From Thermosynechococcus sp. HN-54 (GTDB lineage: Bacteria > Cyanobacteriota > Cyanobacteriia > Thermosynechococcales > Thermosynechococcaceae): 64,000 nucleotides of DNA. The notes under the pieces were generated by a model. It made no database searches, had not been told where the DNA came from, and saw only the letters and a list, made by a program, of their open reading frames with translations. Of the stretch, positions 35,103 through 44,426 are shown piece by piece; position 1 is the first letter of the stretch, and each line of letters opens with the position of its first letter. The stretch is taken from assembly GCF_023650955.1 (NCBI RefSeq), contig NZ_CP098039.1, forward strand, positions 2,418,001 to 2,482,000, given 5' to 3'. A program made the position numbers and the translations under genes.

Positions 35103-36278
35103 TTAACAGGGCTTTAGAAGTGCAGCCAACGCTGCCAGTAATCGATCAATGTGCTCAGGGGTGTGATCGGCTCTTAGGGTGATGCGCAGACGACTAAAGG
35201 GCACAGTCGGTGGCCGTACCGCCGCCAGCCAACATCCAGCCTCTTGTAATGTCTGACCCCATTGGACAACAGTGGCTGGATCGGGAGCAGGCAGGCAAAA
35301 GATGGGGGTCGGTAGCGGACGGGGCAAAACGGGGCAACCCAATTCTTGCAGTCCTTCTTCTAGTTGTTGAATGCGCTCCTCTAGAGCTTGGCGTAGGGAA
35401 GGCTCGGTCTGTAGTTGCTCAAGGGCAGCAAGGGCAGCAGCAGTGTCCGCCGGTGAGAGTCCAGTGCTATAGATCCATGTGCTGGCACGGTGTTGCAGAT
35501 AGGTGATCAGAGCTTGGGGGCCAGCAAGGTATCCCCCTAAACTGCCAAGGGCTTTGCTGAGGGTACCCATTTGAATGACGGTCGCACTAGATTGCCCCAA
35601 GGCGGCTAAGGTACCGGCACCGTTGGTTCCCAATACCCCTGTACCGTGAGCATCGTCCACTAGCACCATGGCTGTGTAGGCCTCGGCTAGCGCCAATATC
35701 TCCTCTAGGGGGGCGACATCCCCATCCATACTGAAGACACCATCCGTGAGGATCAGACAACGGCGGTATTGGGAGCGATGGGTTTCTAGGAGTTGGGCAA
35801 GGGCAGCGACAGTGTTGTGGGGGTATTCATAGAACGTAGCATGACTGAGGCGGGCGCCTTTTTTGAGACAGGCATGATTGTAGGCATCCCCCAGTACCAA
35901 GTCCCGTTGATCCACCAGTGCAGCAATGGTACCGAGATTGGCGGCGGTACCGGAACTAAAGACCAAGGCTGCTTCTGTACCTTTCCACTGGGCGATCGCT
36001 CGCTCTAGTTGTTCATGGAGGTGACGCTGACCACTGAGAAGGCGAGACCCGGTCGCCCCGGTGCCCCACTGTTTGATGGCTGCGATAGCGGCTGCTTTTA
36101 CCTGCGGATGGTTGGCCAGACCCAAGTAGTCATTGCTGCAAAAGTTAATCAATGGGCGGGGCGGCTCGCCAACATTAACCACTGCACCGGGGGAACCACT
36201 GAAGGTTGGCTGGCGGTACCAATGGGCACGCTGTAATGTTTTGAGGGCAGGTTCTAACCACGCAAAGGGATCACTCAT
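35103..36278 (-). CDS. bioF: 8-amino-7-oxononanoate synthase (biotin synthesis)
   Basis: Condenses pimeloyl-ACP/CoA with alanine in the first step of biotin ring assembly. The 391-residue PLP enzyme of the alpha-oxoamine synthase family has the lysine Schiff-base motif GTLSKALGSLGGYLAG (about residues 233-248), the cofactor-contacting FSSGTAANLGTI (about 108) and VDDAHGTGVLG (about 202). Length is typical. No other bio gene lies nearby. The close relatives KBL and serine palmitoyltransferase have the same fold, but the length and motif variants favour BioF. Confidence 0.9.
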   Translation of the reverse strand: MSDPFAWLEPALKTLQRAHWYRQPTFSGSPGAVVNVGEPPRPLINFCSNDYLGLANHPQVKAAAIAAIKQWGTGATGSRLLSGQRHLHEQLERAIAQWKGTEAALVFSSGTAANLGTIAALVDQRDLVLGDAYNHACLKKGARLSHATFYEYPHNTVAALAQLLETHRSQYRRCLILTDGVFSMDGDVAPLEEILALAEAYTAMVLVDDAHGTGVLGTNGAGTLAALGQSSATVIQMGTLSKALGSLGGYLAGPQALITYLQHRASTWIYSTGLSPADTAAALAALEQLQTEPSLRQALEERIQQLEEGLQELGCPVLPRPLPTPIFCLPAPDPATVVQWGQTLQEAGCWLAAVRPPTVPFSRLRITLRADHTPEHIDRLLAALAALLKPC

Positions 36279-36320
36279 CGGCGGTGATGCAGACCGATTT
36301 AGAGGCTGTTTAGAGGCTAT

Positions 36321-37073
36321 TTAGACCAATACATGGCGGGGCGATCGCGGGGAACGAGACGGCGGTTTATACCCATTCTGAGCATAGCGGCCATTCAATG
36401 GTTCAAGGTGTAGCCGATAACCCACATTGCGCACGGTTTGAATTAGGCGCGGCTGCTGTGGATCTACTTCAATTTTCTTACGCAAAGATAAGATATGCGT
36501 ATCCACGGTGCGGGGATTGTCAATGCTCTCTGGCCAAGCTCGCCGTAGCAGTTCCTGACGACTCAAGGGCGTGCCCCCCATTTGCGTCAGAACATAGAGT
36601 AGGCTAAATTCCTGCGGTGTCAAATCCACTAGCACATTGCGTACCACCACTCGCCGCTGCACCAAATCAATTTGTAACTCACCTAAGTTGAGAACACTGG
36701 GTAAACAGGGGCGTGCTCGCCGTGCCAAGGCCTCCACGCGAGCCAAGAATTCCTGCATGCCAAAGGGCTTGGCCAAGTAATCATCGGCACCTGCCCGCAA
36801 CGCCGTCACGACATCCGCCTCCTCCTCATGGGCGGAAAGAACTAAAATCAAAACAGTGTTTTGGTAGTGAAGCCAGCGGCATAATTCCAAACCATTGCCC
36901 TCATTCAAGTCCAGATCGAGAACAACCAAATCGGGATGTCGCAATTGAAATACTTCCTGCCCCTGTTGACAACCACTGGCAAGATGAACAATGTGCCCCA
37001 CTTGCTGTAGGTGCCAGCCAAGCAGGGAACGCAGGTGGGGGTTACTTTCAATAATTTCAACGTGCATCAACAT
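36321..37073 (-). CDS. OmpR/PhoB-type response regulator
   Basis: A 250-residue two-component regulator: an N-terminal receiver (phosphoacceptor aspartate in LVVLDLDLNEG, about residue 53; the conserved lysine in DDYLAKPFG, about 103) and a C-terminal winged-helix DNA-binding domain (about 130-225, with LTPQEFSLLYVL and RTVDTHILSLRKKIE). A basic tail (PPSRSPRSPRHV) is additional. The receiver's usual acidic pair near the N-terminus is reduced to ESN, so phosphorylation chemistry may be altered. No sensor kinase gene is adjacent. The specific orthologue was not identified. Confidence 0.87.
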   Translation of the reverse strand: MLMHVEIIESNPHLRSLLGWHLQQVGHIVHLASGCQQGQEVFQLRHPDLVVLDLDLNEGNGLELCRWLHYQNTVLILVLSAHEEEADVVTALRAGADDYLAKPFGMQEFLARVEALARRARPCLPSVLNLGELQIDLVQRRVVVRNVLVDLTPQEFSLLYVLTQMGGTPLSRQELLRRAWPESIDNPRTVDTHILSLRKKIEVDPQQPRLIQTVRNVGYRLHLEPLNGRYAQNGYKPPSRSPRSPRHVLV

Positions 37074-37441
37074 GAATACATCCCCACAACAACAGCGGCG
37101 TAACGGGAAAAGAAATCTGTTCTACATTTTTGGGAGACGCTACGAGAACCTGTAACAGGATGGCAATGTCTGGATGAATTGGATGCTAATTTAGCAAATT
37201 TAATACCAACGATTTCGTAACGACTAATACTTTAGGGTTTCTTCTTGTTCCCGCGACAGAAAATTTTTATTCCATCCCTTTTTTAGAATAAAGGGTAAGT
37301 AGGGGTGATGTGTCCGCCGCCACCACAGCGGAACTGTTCCTTGCCGATAGCGGTTTCAACTGTTTTGAGAGTATTCAATCCCTGTGAAAAGGGCAGTGCT
37401 CTTGGAGTGACACAATAGGGTGGGGTTTCTTAACAATCGGT
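37074..37441. other. 368-base divergent control region
   Basis: This separates the response regulator (minus) from the second FHA-ABC exporter (plus). It contains an AT-rich stretch (about 37180-37280), a short hairpin CCCTTT-AAAGGG (37276-37295) and conserved upstream element copy A (37334-37394). No coding frame of interest was seen. Confidence 0.5.
37334..37394 (+). promoter_or_regulatory. conserved upstream element, copy A
   Basis: Reads CTGTTCCTTGCCGATAGCGG, then TTTCAACTGTTTTGAGAGT, 11 bases, then GTGAAAAGGGC (37384-37394). It ends 47 bases before the ATG of the second FHA-ABC exporter. GACACAATAGGGTGG follows it and resembles GATACAAGGGTAG after copy B, so a start-proximal part may also be conserved. 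Confidence 0.6.
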
Positions 37442-40423
37442 ATGGCTGTACCCATTCTTCAACTCGTGGCAGCGGATGGTTCACGACAGCACATTCAATT
37501 GGGGCGCGATCGCGTGCTGATTGGTACCGACCCCCAAAGTCAAGTCATTCTTGCGGGCGAAGGGATTTCCCGCCACCATGCGCTGATTCTGGCCACAGAG
37601 AGCGGTTACCAAGTGGCGGATTTGGGTAGTGCCAGCGGTACTTTTCTAAATGGAACGAAACTGCGGCCACGCACCCCTGTGGCTCTGAAGGCGGGCGATC
37701 GCCTGCAAATGGGTGACTTTGAAGCCATTTTTGATCCAGAGGGCATGGCAACAACGGCACTGCCGGGTACGGTGGTCATGGGGGCTGCGAGTACGCCTAT
37801 TTTGCAGGTAGCGACGCCCCAATGGTTACAGGAGTTTCCCCTCCTTAAGGAGGAACTGATTCTCGGTCGCGATCCCAAGGCGGACATTACCATTGAGCAT
37901 CCTTTTGTGTCTTTCCACCATGCCAAGTTGGTGCGATCGGGCGATCACTACAAAATTATTGACTTGGGCAGCAAAAATGGCCTCCACTGGCGCGGAACAA
38001 CAGTTAGTGAACATGCCTTGGCACCGGGGGATGTGATCCATGTGGGGGAATCCCTGCGGTTGACATATTTGTTGATGCCTGCCACTGAGGTGGTGCAGCA
38101 GACTCGACCGCTACAATTGCGCGATCGCCAGCAGGTTCGGATTGGCCGAGATCCCAGCAATGATATGGTGCTGGATCATCCTGTTGTCTCGCGCTTCCAT
38201 GCTCGCCTCTATCTCCAAGACGGACAGTGGTACGTTGTTGATTTGGACTCCGCCAATGGCACGTTTGTGAACAACCAGCGCCTTGAACCCCGCAAACCTG
38301 TGGCCTTGCCAACAGGTGCGTTGCTACGCATTGGGCCTTATAGTTCGCTGTTCACCCCCGATGAAACCATTATTCCCCACAATGACAGTGGCAACCTGCG
38401 CCTTGATGCCATTCACCTCAGCAAAACTACTGCTAAGGGAACAAAGCTCCTTCAGGACATTTCCCTGTCAATTTTGCCCCGTGAGTTTGTGGCCATTGTG
38501 GGTGGGAGTGGTGCCGGTAAATCAACGCTCGTCGATGCGCTCAACGGCTTTCGCCCCGCCACGGGGGGCACGGTACTAGTCAACGGTTACGACTTATATC
38601 GCTACTTTGGGACATACCGCACCCAGATTGGCTATGTACCTCAGGATGACATTATCCACAGTGAGCTAACGGTGGCTCAAGCCTTGGACTATGCCGCACG
38701 ACTGCGCCTACCCGCTGACTTTAGTGAGAAGGAACGACAAGCTCAAGTGGATCGGGTGCTTGCTGAGTTGGAGTTGACGGCACGCCGAGATGTGCTTGTC
38801 AGGCAGCTAAGTGGGGGTCAGCGCAAGCGGGTGTCAATTGGTGTGGAACTGCTCACCCGCCCCAGTTTGTTTTTCCTTGATGAAGCCACCTCAGGGCTAG
38901 ATCCGGGAACGGAGACCCAAATGATGCGGCTGTTGCGCCAGTTGGCGGATCAAGGGCGGACGATTTTGCTGATTACCCATGCCACCAAAAATGTCATGCT
39001 CTGCGATTTGGTGGTGTTTTTGGCACGAGGCGGTCACCTTGCCTACTTTGGACCCCCGGATCAGGCTCTCAGCTATTTTGATGTCCAAGATTTTGATGAA
39101 ATTTACCTCAAGATTGAGAGCGAACCTAATCCAGCCGTATGGCAGCAGCGCTATCGCCAGTCCCATTTGTATCAAACCTATGTCGTGGAGCGCCAACGCC
39201 CCCTCAATGTTGATACAGGGGCAACCCGTCAAGTTCAACCCCAACGCCCCAAAACAACCCTGCCTCAAGTGGCACCGTGGCGGCAGTGGTGGATTCTCAC
39301 CCAGCGGAATCTTGCCATTTTGCGACAGGATCGGGCGGCACTCATTCTCATGCTCTCCCTGGCGCCGATTTTGGGAGCCTTGGATTTTGTCCTCTGGAAG
39401 CCAACGATTCTCGATCCAGATCAGGGGGATGCGGGGCAGGCGTTTACAATGGCCTTCGTCACTGTGCTGATTGCGGTGATGGTGGGGGGCCTAGCGACGA
39501 TGCGGGAAATTGTCAAGGAGCTGGAGATCTATCGCCGGGAACGGATGGTGGGGTTGGGGCTGTGGCCCTATATCTTCTCGAAGCTTGGATCGGCGGTGGT
39601 ATTGGCACTGTACCAAGCAGCCGTCTTCTTGGTGATGAAGTTTTTGGCAATAGATCTCAGCCTCGGTGTTGGGGCGATCGCCGGCCTTTACGCAACGCTG
39701 TTTCTGGTGACCTTTGGTGGCATGGTAATGGGGCTACTCGTTTCTGCCCTCTCACCCACCCAAACAGTGGCTCCTTTACTCACCATTCTCTTTCTCGTGC
39801 CCCAGATTACCTTTGCGGGTGCCATTATTCCCCTGAAGGATCTAGGGGGCGTGGGCAATTTGATCAGTGATGTCACCCTGACCCGCTGGGGCTATGCCAA
39901 TGTCGTTTCCCTTTTGGGATTTGGTCAGGATGTGGCGCGGGATGCCTGCTGGCAGCAACCGAAATTGGTACGGGAGAAGCTGAGTCCCGAAGCCTTGGAA
40001 CAGTGTCCCTGCTTTGACGATAACCTCTTTCGACGGTGTCGCTTTCCGGGAGTGCGCAAGGAATACCACCCCGCTGTGGATCAACCAGAACCCCCACAAC
40101 CCCGCGAACCCGGTGATCCACCGCCACTGCCCAATTCAGTCTTAGAGTTTGATCAGGCCTATCGCGATCGCGTCCAGGAGTACAATCAACGGGTCAAAAA
40201 CTATCAGGCAGCCATGGAGCGCTGGCAAGATGAATTTGCGCTCTGGAAAGAGCAGCGGGGGCGGGCGATCGCCAGCGGTGAAGCCCTGATTGATCGCTTT
40301 TGGAGTCTCCAGGGGCACACGTTCAATGCCAACGTGAGTGCCAACAATCTGCGGCTAGGGGGCATTATTGGGTTGATGCTGGGACTAGTGGGGGTATGTC
40401 AGAAGCGCAAGGATATTCTCTAG
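37442..40423 (+). CDS. ABC exporter with three N-terminal FHA domains (copy 2)
   Basis: A 993-residue paralogue of the protein at 23550 with the same order. Three FHA repeats: about residues 20-75 (SRHHALILA), about 130-195 (FVSFHHAKLV, with the serine-arginine core altered) and about 225-300 (IGRDPSNDMVLDHPVVSRFH). The ATPase has Walker A GGSGAGKST, signature LSGGQRKR and Walker B FFLDEATSGLD. An ABC2 membrane domain (about 630-830) is followed by a cysteine-bearing loop (CPCFDDNLFRRCRFPG) and a proline-rich segment like those of copy 1. Such FHA-ABCG proteins are frequent in cyanobacteria; the substrate is unknown. Confidence 0.9.
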   Translation: MAVPILQLVAADGSRQHIQLGRDRVLIGTDPQSQVILAGEGISRHHALILATESGYQVADLGSASGTFLNGTKLRPRTPVALKAGDRLQMGDFEAIFDPEGMATTALPGTVVMGAASTPILQVATPQWLQEFPLLKEELILGRDPKADITIEHPFVSFHHAKLVRSGDHYKIIDLGSKNGLHWRGTTVSEHALAPGDVIHVGESLRLTYLLMPATEVVQQTRPLQLRDRQQVRIGRDPSNDMVLDHPVVSRFHARLYLQDGQWYVVDLDSANGTFVNNQRLEPRKPVALPTGALLRIGPYSSLFTPDETIIPHNDSGNLRLDAIHLSKTTAKGTKLLQDISLSILPREFVAIVGGSGAGKSTLVDALNGFRPATGGTVLVNGYDLYRYFGTYRTQIGYVPQDDIIHSELTVAQALDYAARLRLPADFSEKERQAQVDRVLAELELTARRDVLVRQLSGGQRKRVSIGVELLTRPSLFFLDEATSGLDPGTETQMMRLLRQLADQGRTILLITHATKNVMLCDLVVFLARGGHLAYFGPPDQALSYFDVQDFDEIYLKIESEPNPAVWQQRYRQSHLYQTYVVERQRPLNVDTGATRQVQPQRPKTTLPQVAPWRQWWILTQRNLAILRQDRAALILMLSLAPILGALDFVLWKPTILDPDQGDAGQAFTMAFVTVLIAVMVGGLATMREIVKELEIYRRERMVGLGLWPYIFSKLGSAVVLALYQAAVFLVMKFLAIDLSLGVGAIAGLYATLFLVTFGGMVMGLLVSALSPTQTVAPLLTILFLVPQITFAGAIIPLKDLGGVGNLISDVTLTRWGYANVVSLLGFGQDVARDACWQQPKLVREKLSPEALEQCPCFDDNLFRRCRFPGVRKEYHPAVDQPEPPQPREPGDPPPLPNSVLEFDQAYRDRVQEYNQRVKNYQAAMERWQDEFALWKEQRGRAIASGEALIDRFWSLQGHTFNANVSANNLRLGGIIGLMLGLVGVCQKRKDIL

Positions 40424-40437
40424 TCTCTGAAACGCTG

Positions 40438-40713
40438 CTAGCGCTTGAGTAGCCGATGCGTCAGCAGGCCAGCCCCGATGGGCAAACCAACACCACCGCC
40501 GACAAAGACCACCGACCCCATGCTCCCTTTGAGCCATTTCTGAAACGCTGTGTATTTTTGGGACACGGCACAGCCCATTGAACCAAGGGCAAAGGCCAGC
40601 CAAGCAGAGATGATCCAGCAGGGCACAAACAAAATGCTTGGAACAAAACAGCCCATTGAGGTGGCGAAGCAGCCCGGATATTTTTCTGGTGTGTTCTCCT
40701 CTGCAGCGCTCAT
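40438..40713 (-). CDS. small two-helix membrane protein, function unknown
   Basis: A 91-residue protein with two hydrophobic helices (about residues 22-46, VPSILFVPCWIISAWLAFAL, and 66-84, VVFVGGGVGLPIGAGLL) joined by a hydrophilic loop, and an N-terminal CFATSMGCF segment. It was not recognised. It lies 7 bases downstream of argD on the same strand, which suggests co-transcription, and is convergent with the second FHA-ABC exporter, 14 bases from its stop. Confidence 0.65.
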   Translation of the reverse strand: MSAAEENTPEKYPGCFATSMGCFVPSILFVPCWIISAWLAFALGSMGCAVSQKYTAFQKWLKGSMGSVVFVGGGVGLPIGAGLLTHRLLKR

Positions 40714-40720
40714 GCAGGGG

Positions 40721-41974
40721 TTAGGCAGCTAACTGCTCCAAGGTGCGGGCAACTGCTGCCAAGGCAGCATCAATCTCCTCGGCACTGACAATCAGGGGCG
40801 GGACAAAGCGCACCACCTTGGGGCCAGCGGGCACGAGTAATAGCCCCTCACCAATGGCAGCTTTGACGACATCCGCCGCCGTGAGAGGGATCTCTGGTTT
40901 GAGTTCTAAACCATTGATCAGACCCCAGCCGCGCACCTCAGCAATGACATGGGGATAGGCTGCTGCCAGTTCACGTAGTCCTGTCCGCAGTTGCTGCCCG
41001 CGATCGCGCGCATTTTCGAGGAGATGCTCTTTTTCAAGGGTTTCACAAACGGTGAGCGCCGCTGCCGTGGCCAAGGGGTTACCACCAAAGGTACTGGCAT
41101 GATCCCCCGGCTGAAAGACGGCACAAAACTCCTTGGCAATCATCGCACCAATGGGAACGCCGCCGGCAAGGCCTTTGGCGGAGGTGAAAATATCGGGTTC
41201 AACACCGAGGGTTTCATAGCCCCACAGGGATCCCGTGCGACCAATGCCCACTTGGACTTCATCGAAAATCAGGAGAATGCCTTTTTCGGTACAGAGTTGG
41301 CGTACCTGCTCAAAGTAGGCGCGATCGCCGGGACGGACTCCCCCCTCTCCCTGTAGCGGTTCCAACAGAATAGCGGCCACTTGGGGTTGAGACTGATCTA
41401 GTTGCTCAACAAGGCTCTGCAATGCCGCAAAATCGTTGTAGGGCACATAGGCAAAGCCGGGCACCAAGGGGTCAAAGTGTTGTTGGTATTTGGGTTGACC
41501 CGTAGCCGTAATTGTGGCTAACGTCCGCCCATGGAAGCTGGCATGAGCCGTAATGATGATCGGGTTGGCAATGTGGCGAACCGTATGGGCATATTTGCGA
41601 GCCAGTTTAATGGCCGCTTCATTGGCTTCCGCACCAGAATTGCAGAAAAACACGCGATCGCCACAGGAGTGATCCACAAGCCACTGCGCTAGCGCCCCCT
41701 GTTGAGGAATGTAATAGAGATTAGAGACATGGTGCAGGGTTTGGATTTGCCGACTGACCGTCTCCACCAAGGACGGATGGGCATGACCGAGGGTACAAGT
41801 AGCAATCCCCGCCACAAAGTCCAGATAGCTGCGGCCTTGATCATCCCAAACGCGGCAGCCTTCGCCGCGCACCAGCGTGATGGGAAAGCGACCATAGGTG
41901 GTCATCACCACTTGGTCAAAGGCATCGGTACTAAAGGGGAGTGGGGGAGCAGCAACCATTGACTCTGGACTCAC
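40721..41974 (-). CDS. argD: acetylornithine aminotransferase
   Basis: A class III PLP aminotransferase of 417 residues that converts N-acetylglutamate semialdehyde to N-acetylornithine in arginine synthesis. The cofactor-phosphate motif is FCNSGAEANEAAIKLAR (about residues 110-126), the aspartate motif LIFDEVQVGIGRTG (about 235) and the Schiff-base lysine TSAKGLAGGVPIGAMI (about 266). ArgD is the best fit; ornithine or succinylornithine aminotransferases have the same fold. An in-frame ATG five codons downstream (MVAAPPLPFSTD) is another possible start. Confidence 0.9.
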   Translation of the reverse strand: MSPESMVAAPPLPFSTDAFDQVVMTTYGRFPITLVRGEGCRVWDDQGRSYLDFVAGIATCTLGHAHPSLVETVSRQIQTLHHVSNLYYIPQQGALAQWLVDHSCGDRVFFCNSGAEANEAAIKLARKYAHTVRHIANPIIITAHASFHGRTLATITATGQPKYQQHFDPLVPGFAYVPYNDFAALQSLVEQLDQSQPQVAAILLEPLQGEGGVRPGDRAYFEQVRQLCTEKGILLIFDEVQVGIGRTGSLWGYETLGVEPDIFTSAKGLAGGVPIGAMIAKEFCAVFQPGDHASTFGGNPLATAAALTVCETLEKEHLLENARDRGQQLRTGLRELAAAYPHVIAEVRGWGLINGLELKPEIPLTAADVVKAAIGEGLLLVPAGPKVVRFVPPLIVSAEEIDAALAAVARTLEQLAA

Positions 41975-42115
41975 AGCAAAAACTCCCTGCTATCTTAGCA
42001 TCTCCCTCTCGCCGTAGCAGGGCAGTTGCAGCCATCTCTATAATTAGTGCTTATTGACCCCAAAGAAGGGCTTCGCTACACTACACCTAGTATTTAGCCA
42101 TTGAGTCCTGCCCCT

Positions 42116-44389
42116 ATGGTGCAAAATCCTCCCCGTCCCCAAACCACTTTCCCCGCCACTGCCCCAACAGCCTATCCCGTGTTTTACCGCACCTACAGTC
42201 GCCAAAATGAAGCAGGTGAGCGGGAGAGTTGGCAACAGGTGTGCGATCGCACGCTCCAAGGCCTGCAAGAAGTAGGACACCTCACTGAGGCAGAAGTGGC
42301 GTTGCTCCGGGAAATGCAGCAGGAGCTAAAGGCGCTGCCCTCTGGGCGCTGGCTGTGGGTGGGAGGAACTGATTGGGTACGCCAGCCCGAGAACTTTTCC
42401 GGTGCCTACAACTGCACTAGCACCAATGTGGTGGATTGGGATTCCTTTGGCCTAATGATGGACTTGGCCATGCAGGGCTGTGGCACAGGGGCAATCCTAG
42501 AGCAGAAATACATCTCCCAGTTACCCCCCATCTGCAATCGCCTAGAGGTGACCGTTGTCGGGGAAATTGGCCAAACCCCCAAGGAAGCGCGCCAAGAGCA
42601 AACCACCGTAACCCTGACGGGGCAAACCTGCCAAATCAACGTGGGGGATAGCCGCCAAGGGTGGGTGAAGTCCTATCAAACACTTCTTGAACTAGCCAGC
42701 AACCCCCAACTCGGTGGTTCAGTTCAGGTGACGATTGACATTAGTGATGTGCGTCCCACGGGTGAGCGGCTCAAGGGCTTTGGGGGGGTTGCCAATCCAG
42801 TAAAGCTACCCAACCTCTACCACCGTTGTGCGGCCTTGTTGAATGCGGCGGTGGGCCGCCAGTTGACCTCTGTCGAGTGCTGTCTGCTGATTGATGAAGC
42901 CGCTGTGGTGGTCGTTGCTGGCAATGTGAGGCGATCAGCCGGCATGCGTCAGGGGGCAAGTGATGATGAGGCTTTTGCCCAAGCTAAACAAAATCTCTGG
43001 CAGCAGGATGAGCAAGGCAATTGGCGCATTGATCCGAAGCGGGATGCCCTGCGCATGGCCAACCATACCCGTGTCTTTCACACTAAGCCAAGCCTTGAAG
43101 AATGCATCAATGCGGTGCGCAGTCAGTTCTATTCAGGGGAAGGTGCCATTCAATGGGCAGGGGAGGCGATCGCCCGCGCCAATGTCGATCTTTTGACCAC
43201 CCCTGAACTGAAGCACGCCTTCCTCCGTGCTTATGAAAACCAACAGGGAGAGGCTTTTTTGCGGCAACTGTTGCCCACCATGGATCAGCGGGAGCTGGCT
43301 CACCGCTTGGGTCGTTATGGCCTCAATCCCTGTGGTGAAATTGTCGGCAGTGATTTCCACTGCAACCTTGCAGAAATTCACCTGAATCAAATTGATCCAG
43401 CGGATACGATAACCCAAGAAAAAGCCTTCAAAGCCGGTGCGCTCTCAGTGGCAGCGCTGTTGAACCATCGTTTTGTTGTCGATCGCTATCAGTACTCCCG
43501 CGCCATTGATCCCATTGTGGGTGTGAGCTTTACGGGGCTATTTGATTTCTTTGTCCATGCCTTTGGTGTACCTTGGTTGGAATGGTGGGCAGCGGGACGA
43601 TCCGATACCCTCCAAGGGCGCGAATTCAAAGCCCAAGAAGCAGCCTTTCTGCAACGCTGGCGGCAAATTGTCCATGACACGGTCTGGGAGTATTGCGATC
43701 GCCACGGCCTCAAGCGTCCCAATCGCTGTACCACCGTCCAACCCTCCGGCACCAAATCCCTACTCACGGGTGCCTCCCCCGGCTGGCATCCCCCCAAAGC
43801 CCAACGGTTTATCCGGCGGATCACCTTCCGCAAGGGCGACCCGGTGGCCATGGCCTGCTATGACTATGGCTACAATATCATTCCGTCCCAGTCCGACAAG
43901 GATGAGACGGGTAAGCTCCTTGATGATCCCTTTGATCCGCGGTGTAGCGAGTGGCTGGTAGAAATTCCCGTTGCTGTCTCTTGGGCAGATCTGCCGGGGG
44001 CAGACACCATTGACATTAGCCAGTTTTCCGCCTTGGCGCAGTTTGACTTCTATATGCAGGTGCAGCAGCACTATACCACCCACAACACCAGTGCCACCAT
44101 TGAGCTACGCGAGCCTGAAGTAGAACCCCTTGCCACTGCCATTTACACAGCCATTCAGCAGGATCAAGGGTATATCTCTGCTGCTCTCCTAGCCCGCTTT
44201 GATGCCCATGAAACCTTCCCCCGCCTCCCCTTTGAACCCATTAGCAAAGAACGGTACGAGCAGGAAGTGGCAGCCGTTGCCCGGCGCAAGCGGGTCAATG
44301 ATTTCCATGAAGCCCTCTCCCGCTATACCCAGCCTTTGATGGAAGCAGGGCCTGCCGGCTGTGACTCCGACAAGTGTCTTACATCCTAG
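42116..44389 (+). CDS. nrdJ: adenosylcobalamin-dependent ribonucleotide reductase, class II
   Basis: Reduces ribonucleoside triphosphates to deoxy forms with B12 as radical source, without oxygen. The 757-residue protein resembles the monomeric Lactobacillus-type RTPR. Visible motifs are NCTSTNVVDWDSFGLMMD (about residues 102-119), the active-site region GLNPCGEIVGSDFHCNL (about 402) and QPSGTKSLLTGASPGWHPP (about 543). The C-terminal redox pair is CDSDKC, four residues apart as in RTPR. No intein interrupts it, unlike several cyanobacterial homologues. TTG at 42101 is an alternative start. A hairpin terminator follows. Confidence 0.92.
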   Translation: MVQNPPRPQTTFPATAPTAYPVFYRTYSRQNEAGERESWQQVCDRTLQGLQEVGHLTEAEVALLREMQQELKALPSGRWLWVGGTDWVRQPENFSGAYNCTSTNVVDWDSFGLMMDLAMQGCGTGAILEQKYISQLPPICNRLEVTVVGEIGQTPKEARQEQTTVTLTGQTCQINVGDSRQGWVKSYQTLLELASNPQLGGSVQVTIDISDVRPTGERLKGFGGVANPVKLPNLYHRCAALLNAAVGRQLTSVECCLLIDEAAVVVVAGNVRRSAGMRQGASDDEAFAQAKQNLWQQDEQGNWRIDPKRDALRMANHTRVFHTKPSLEECINAVRSQFYSGEGAIQWAGEAIARANVDLLTTPELKHAFLRAYENQQGEAFLRQLLPTMDQRELAHRLGRYGLNPCGEIVGSDFHCNLAEIHLNQIDPADTITQEKAFKAGALSVAALLNHRFVVDRYQYSRAIDPIVGVSFTGLFDFFVHAFGVPWLEWWAAGRSDTLQGREFKAQEAAFLQRWRQIVHDTVWEYCDRHGLKRPNRCTTVQPSGTKSLLTGASPGWHPPKAQRFIRRITFRKGDPVAMACYDYGYNIIPSQSDKDETGKLLDDPFDPRCSEWLVEIPVAVSWADLPGADTIDISQFSALAQFDFYMQVQQHYTTHNTSATIELREPEVEPLATAIYTAIQQDQGYISAALLARFDAHETFPRLPFEPISKERYEQEVAAVARRKRVNDFHEALSRYTQPLMEAGPAGCDSDKCLTS

Positions 44390-44396
44390 GAGAGTT

Positions 44397-44415
44397 AGGG
44401 GGATGCCCTCCCCCT
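44397..44415. terminator. bidirectional hairpin terminator between nrdJ and the kinase gene
   Basis: AGGGGGA (44397-44403) and TCCCCCT (44409-44415) form a perfect 7-bp stem with a 5-base loop, followed by TTATT. It lies 8 bases after the nrdJ stop and just past the 3' end of the convergent kinase gene, so it may serve both. Confidence 0.75.
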
Positions 44416-44426
44416 TTATTGAGTTC

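Noticed and set aside
37384-37394. The TGTGA in the conserved element as a CRP-type (TGTGA-N6-TCACA) site.
   Set aside because: The second half-site TCACA is absent at the right spacing in all four copies.
42000-42115. A cobalamin riboswitch upstream of the B12-dependent reductase gene (or of the polA-M16-cobS unit).
   Set aside because: No AGCCAGGAGACCTGCC-like B12 box or matching stem structure was seen, and only about 140 bases separate argD and nrdJ.
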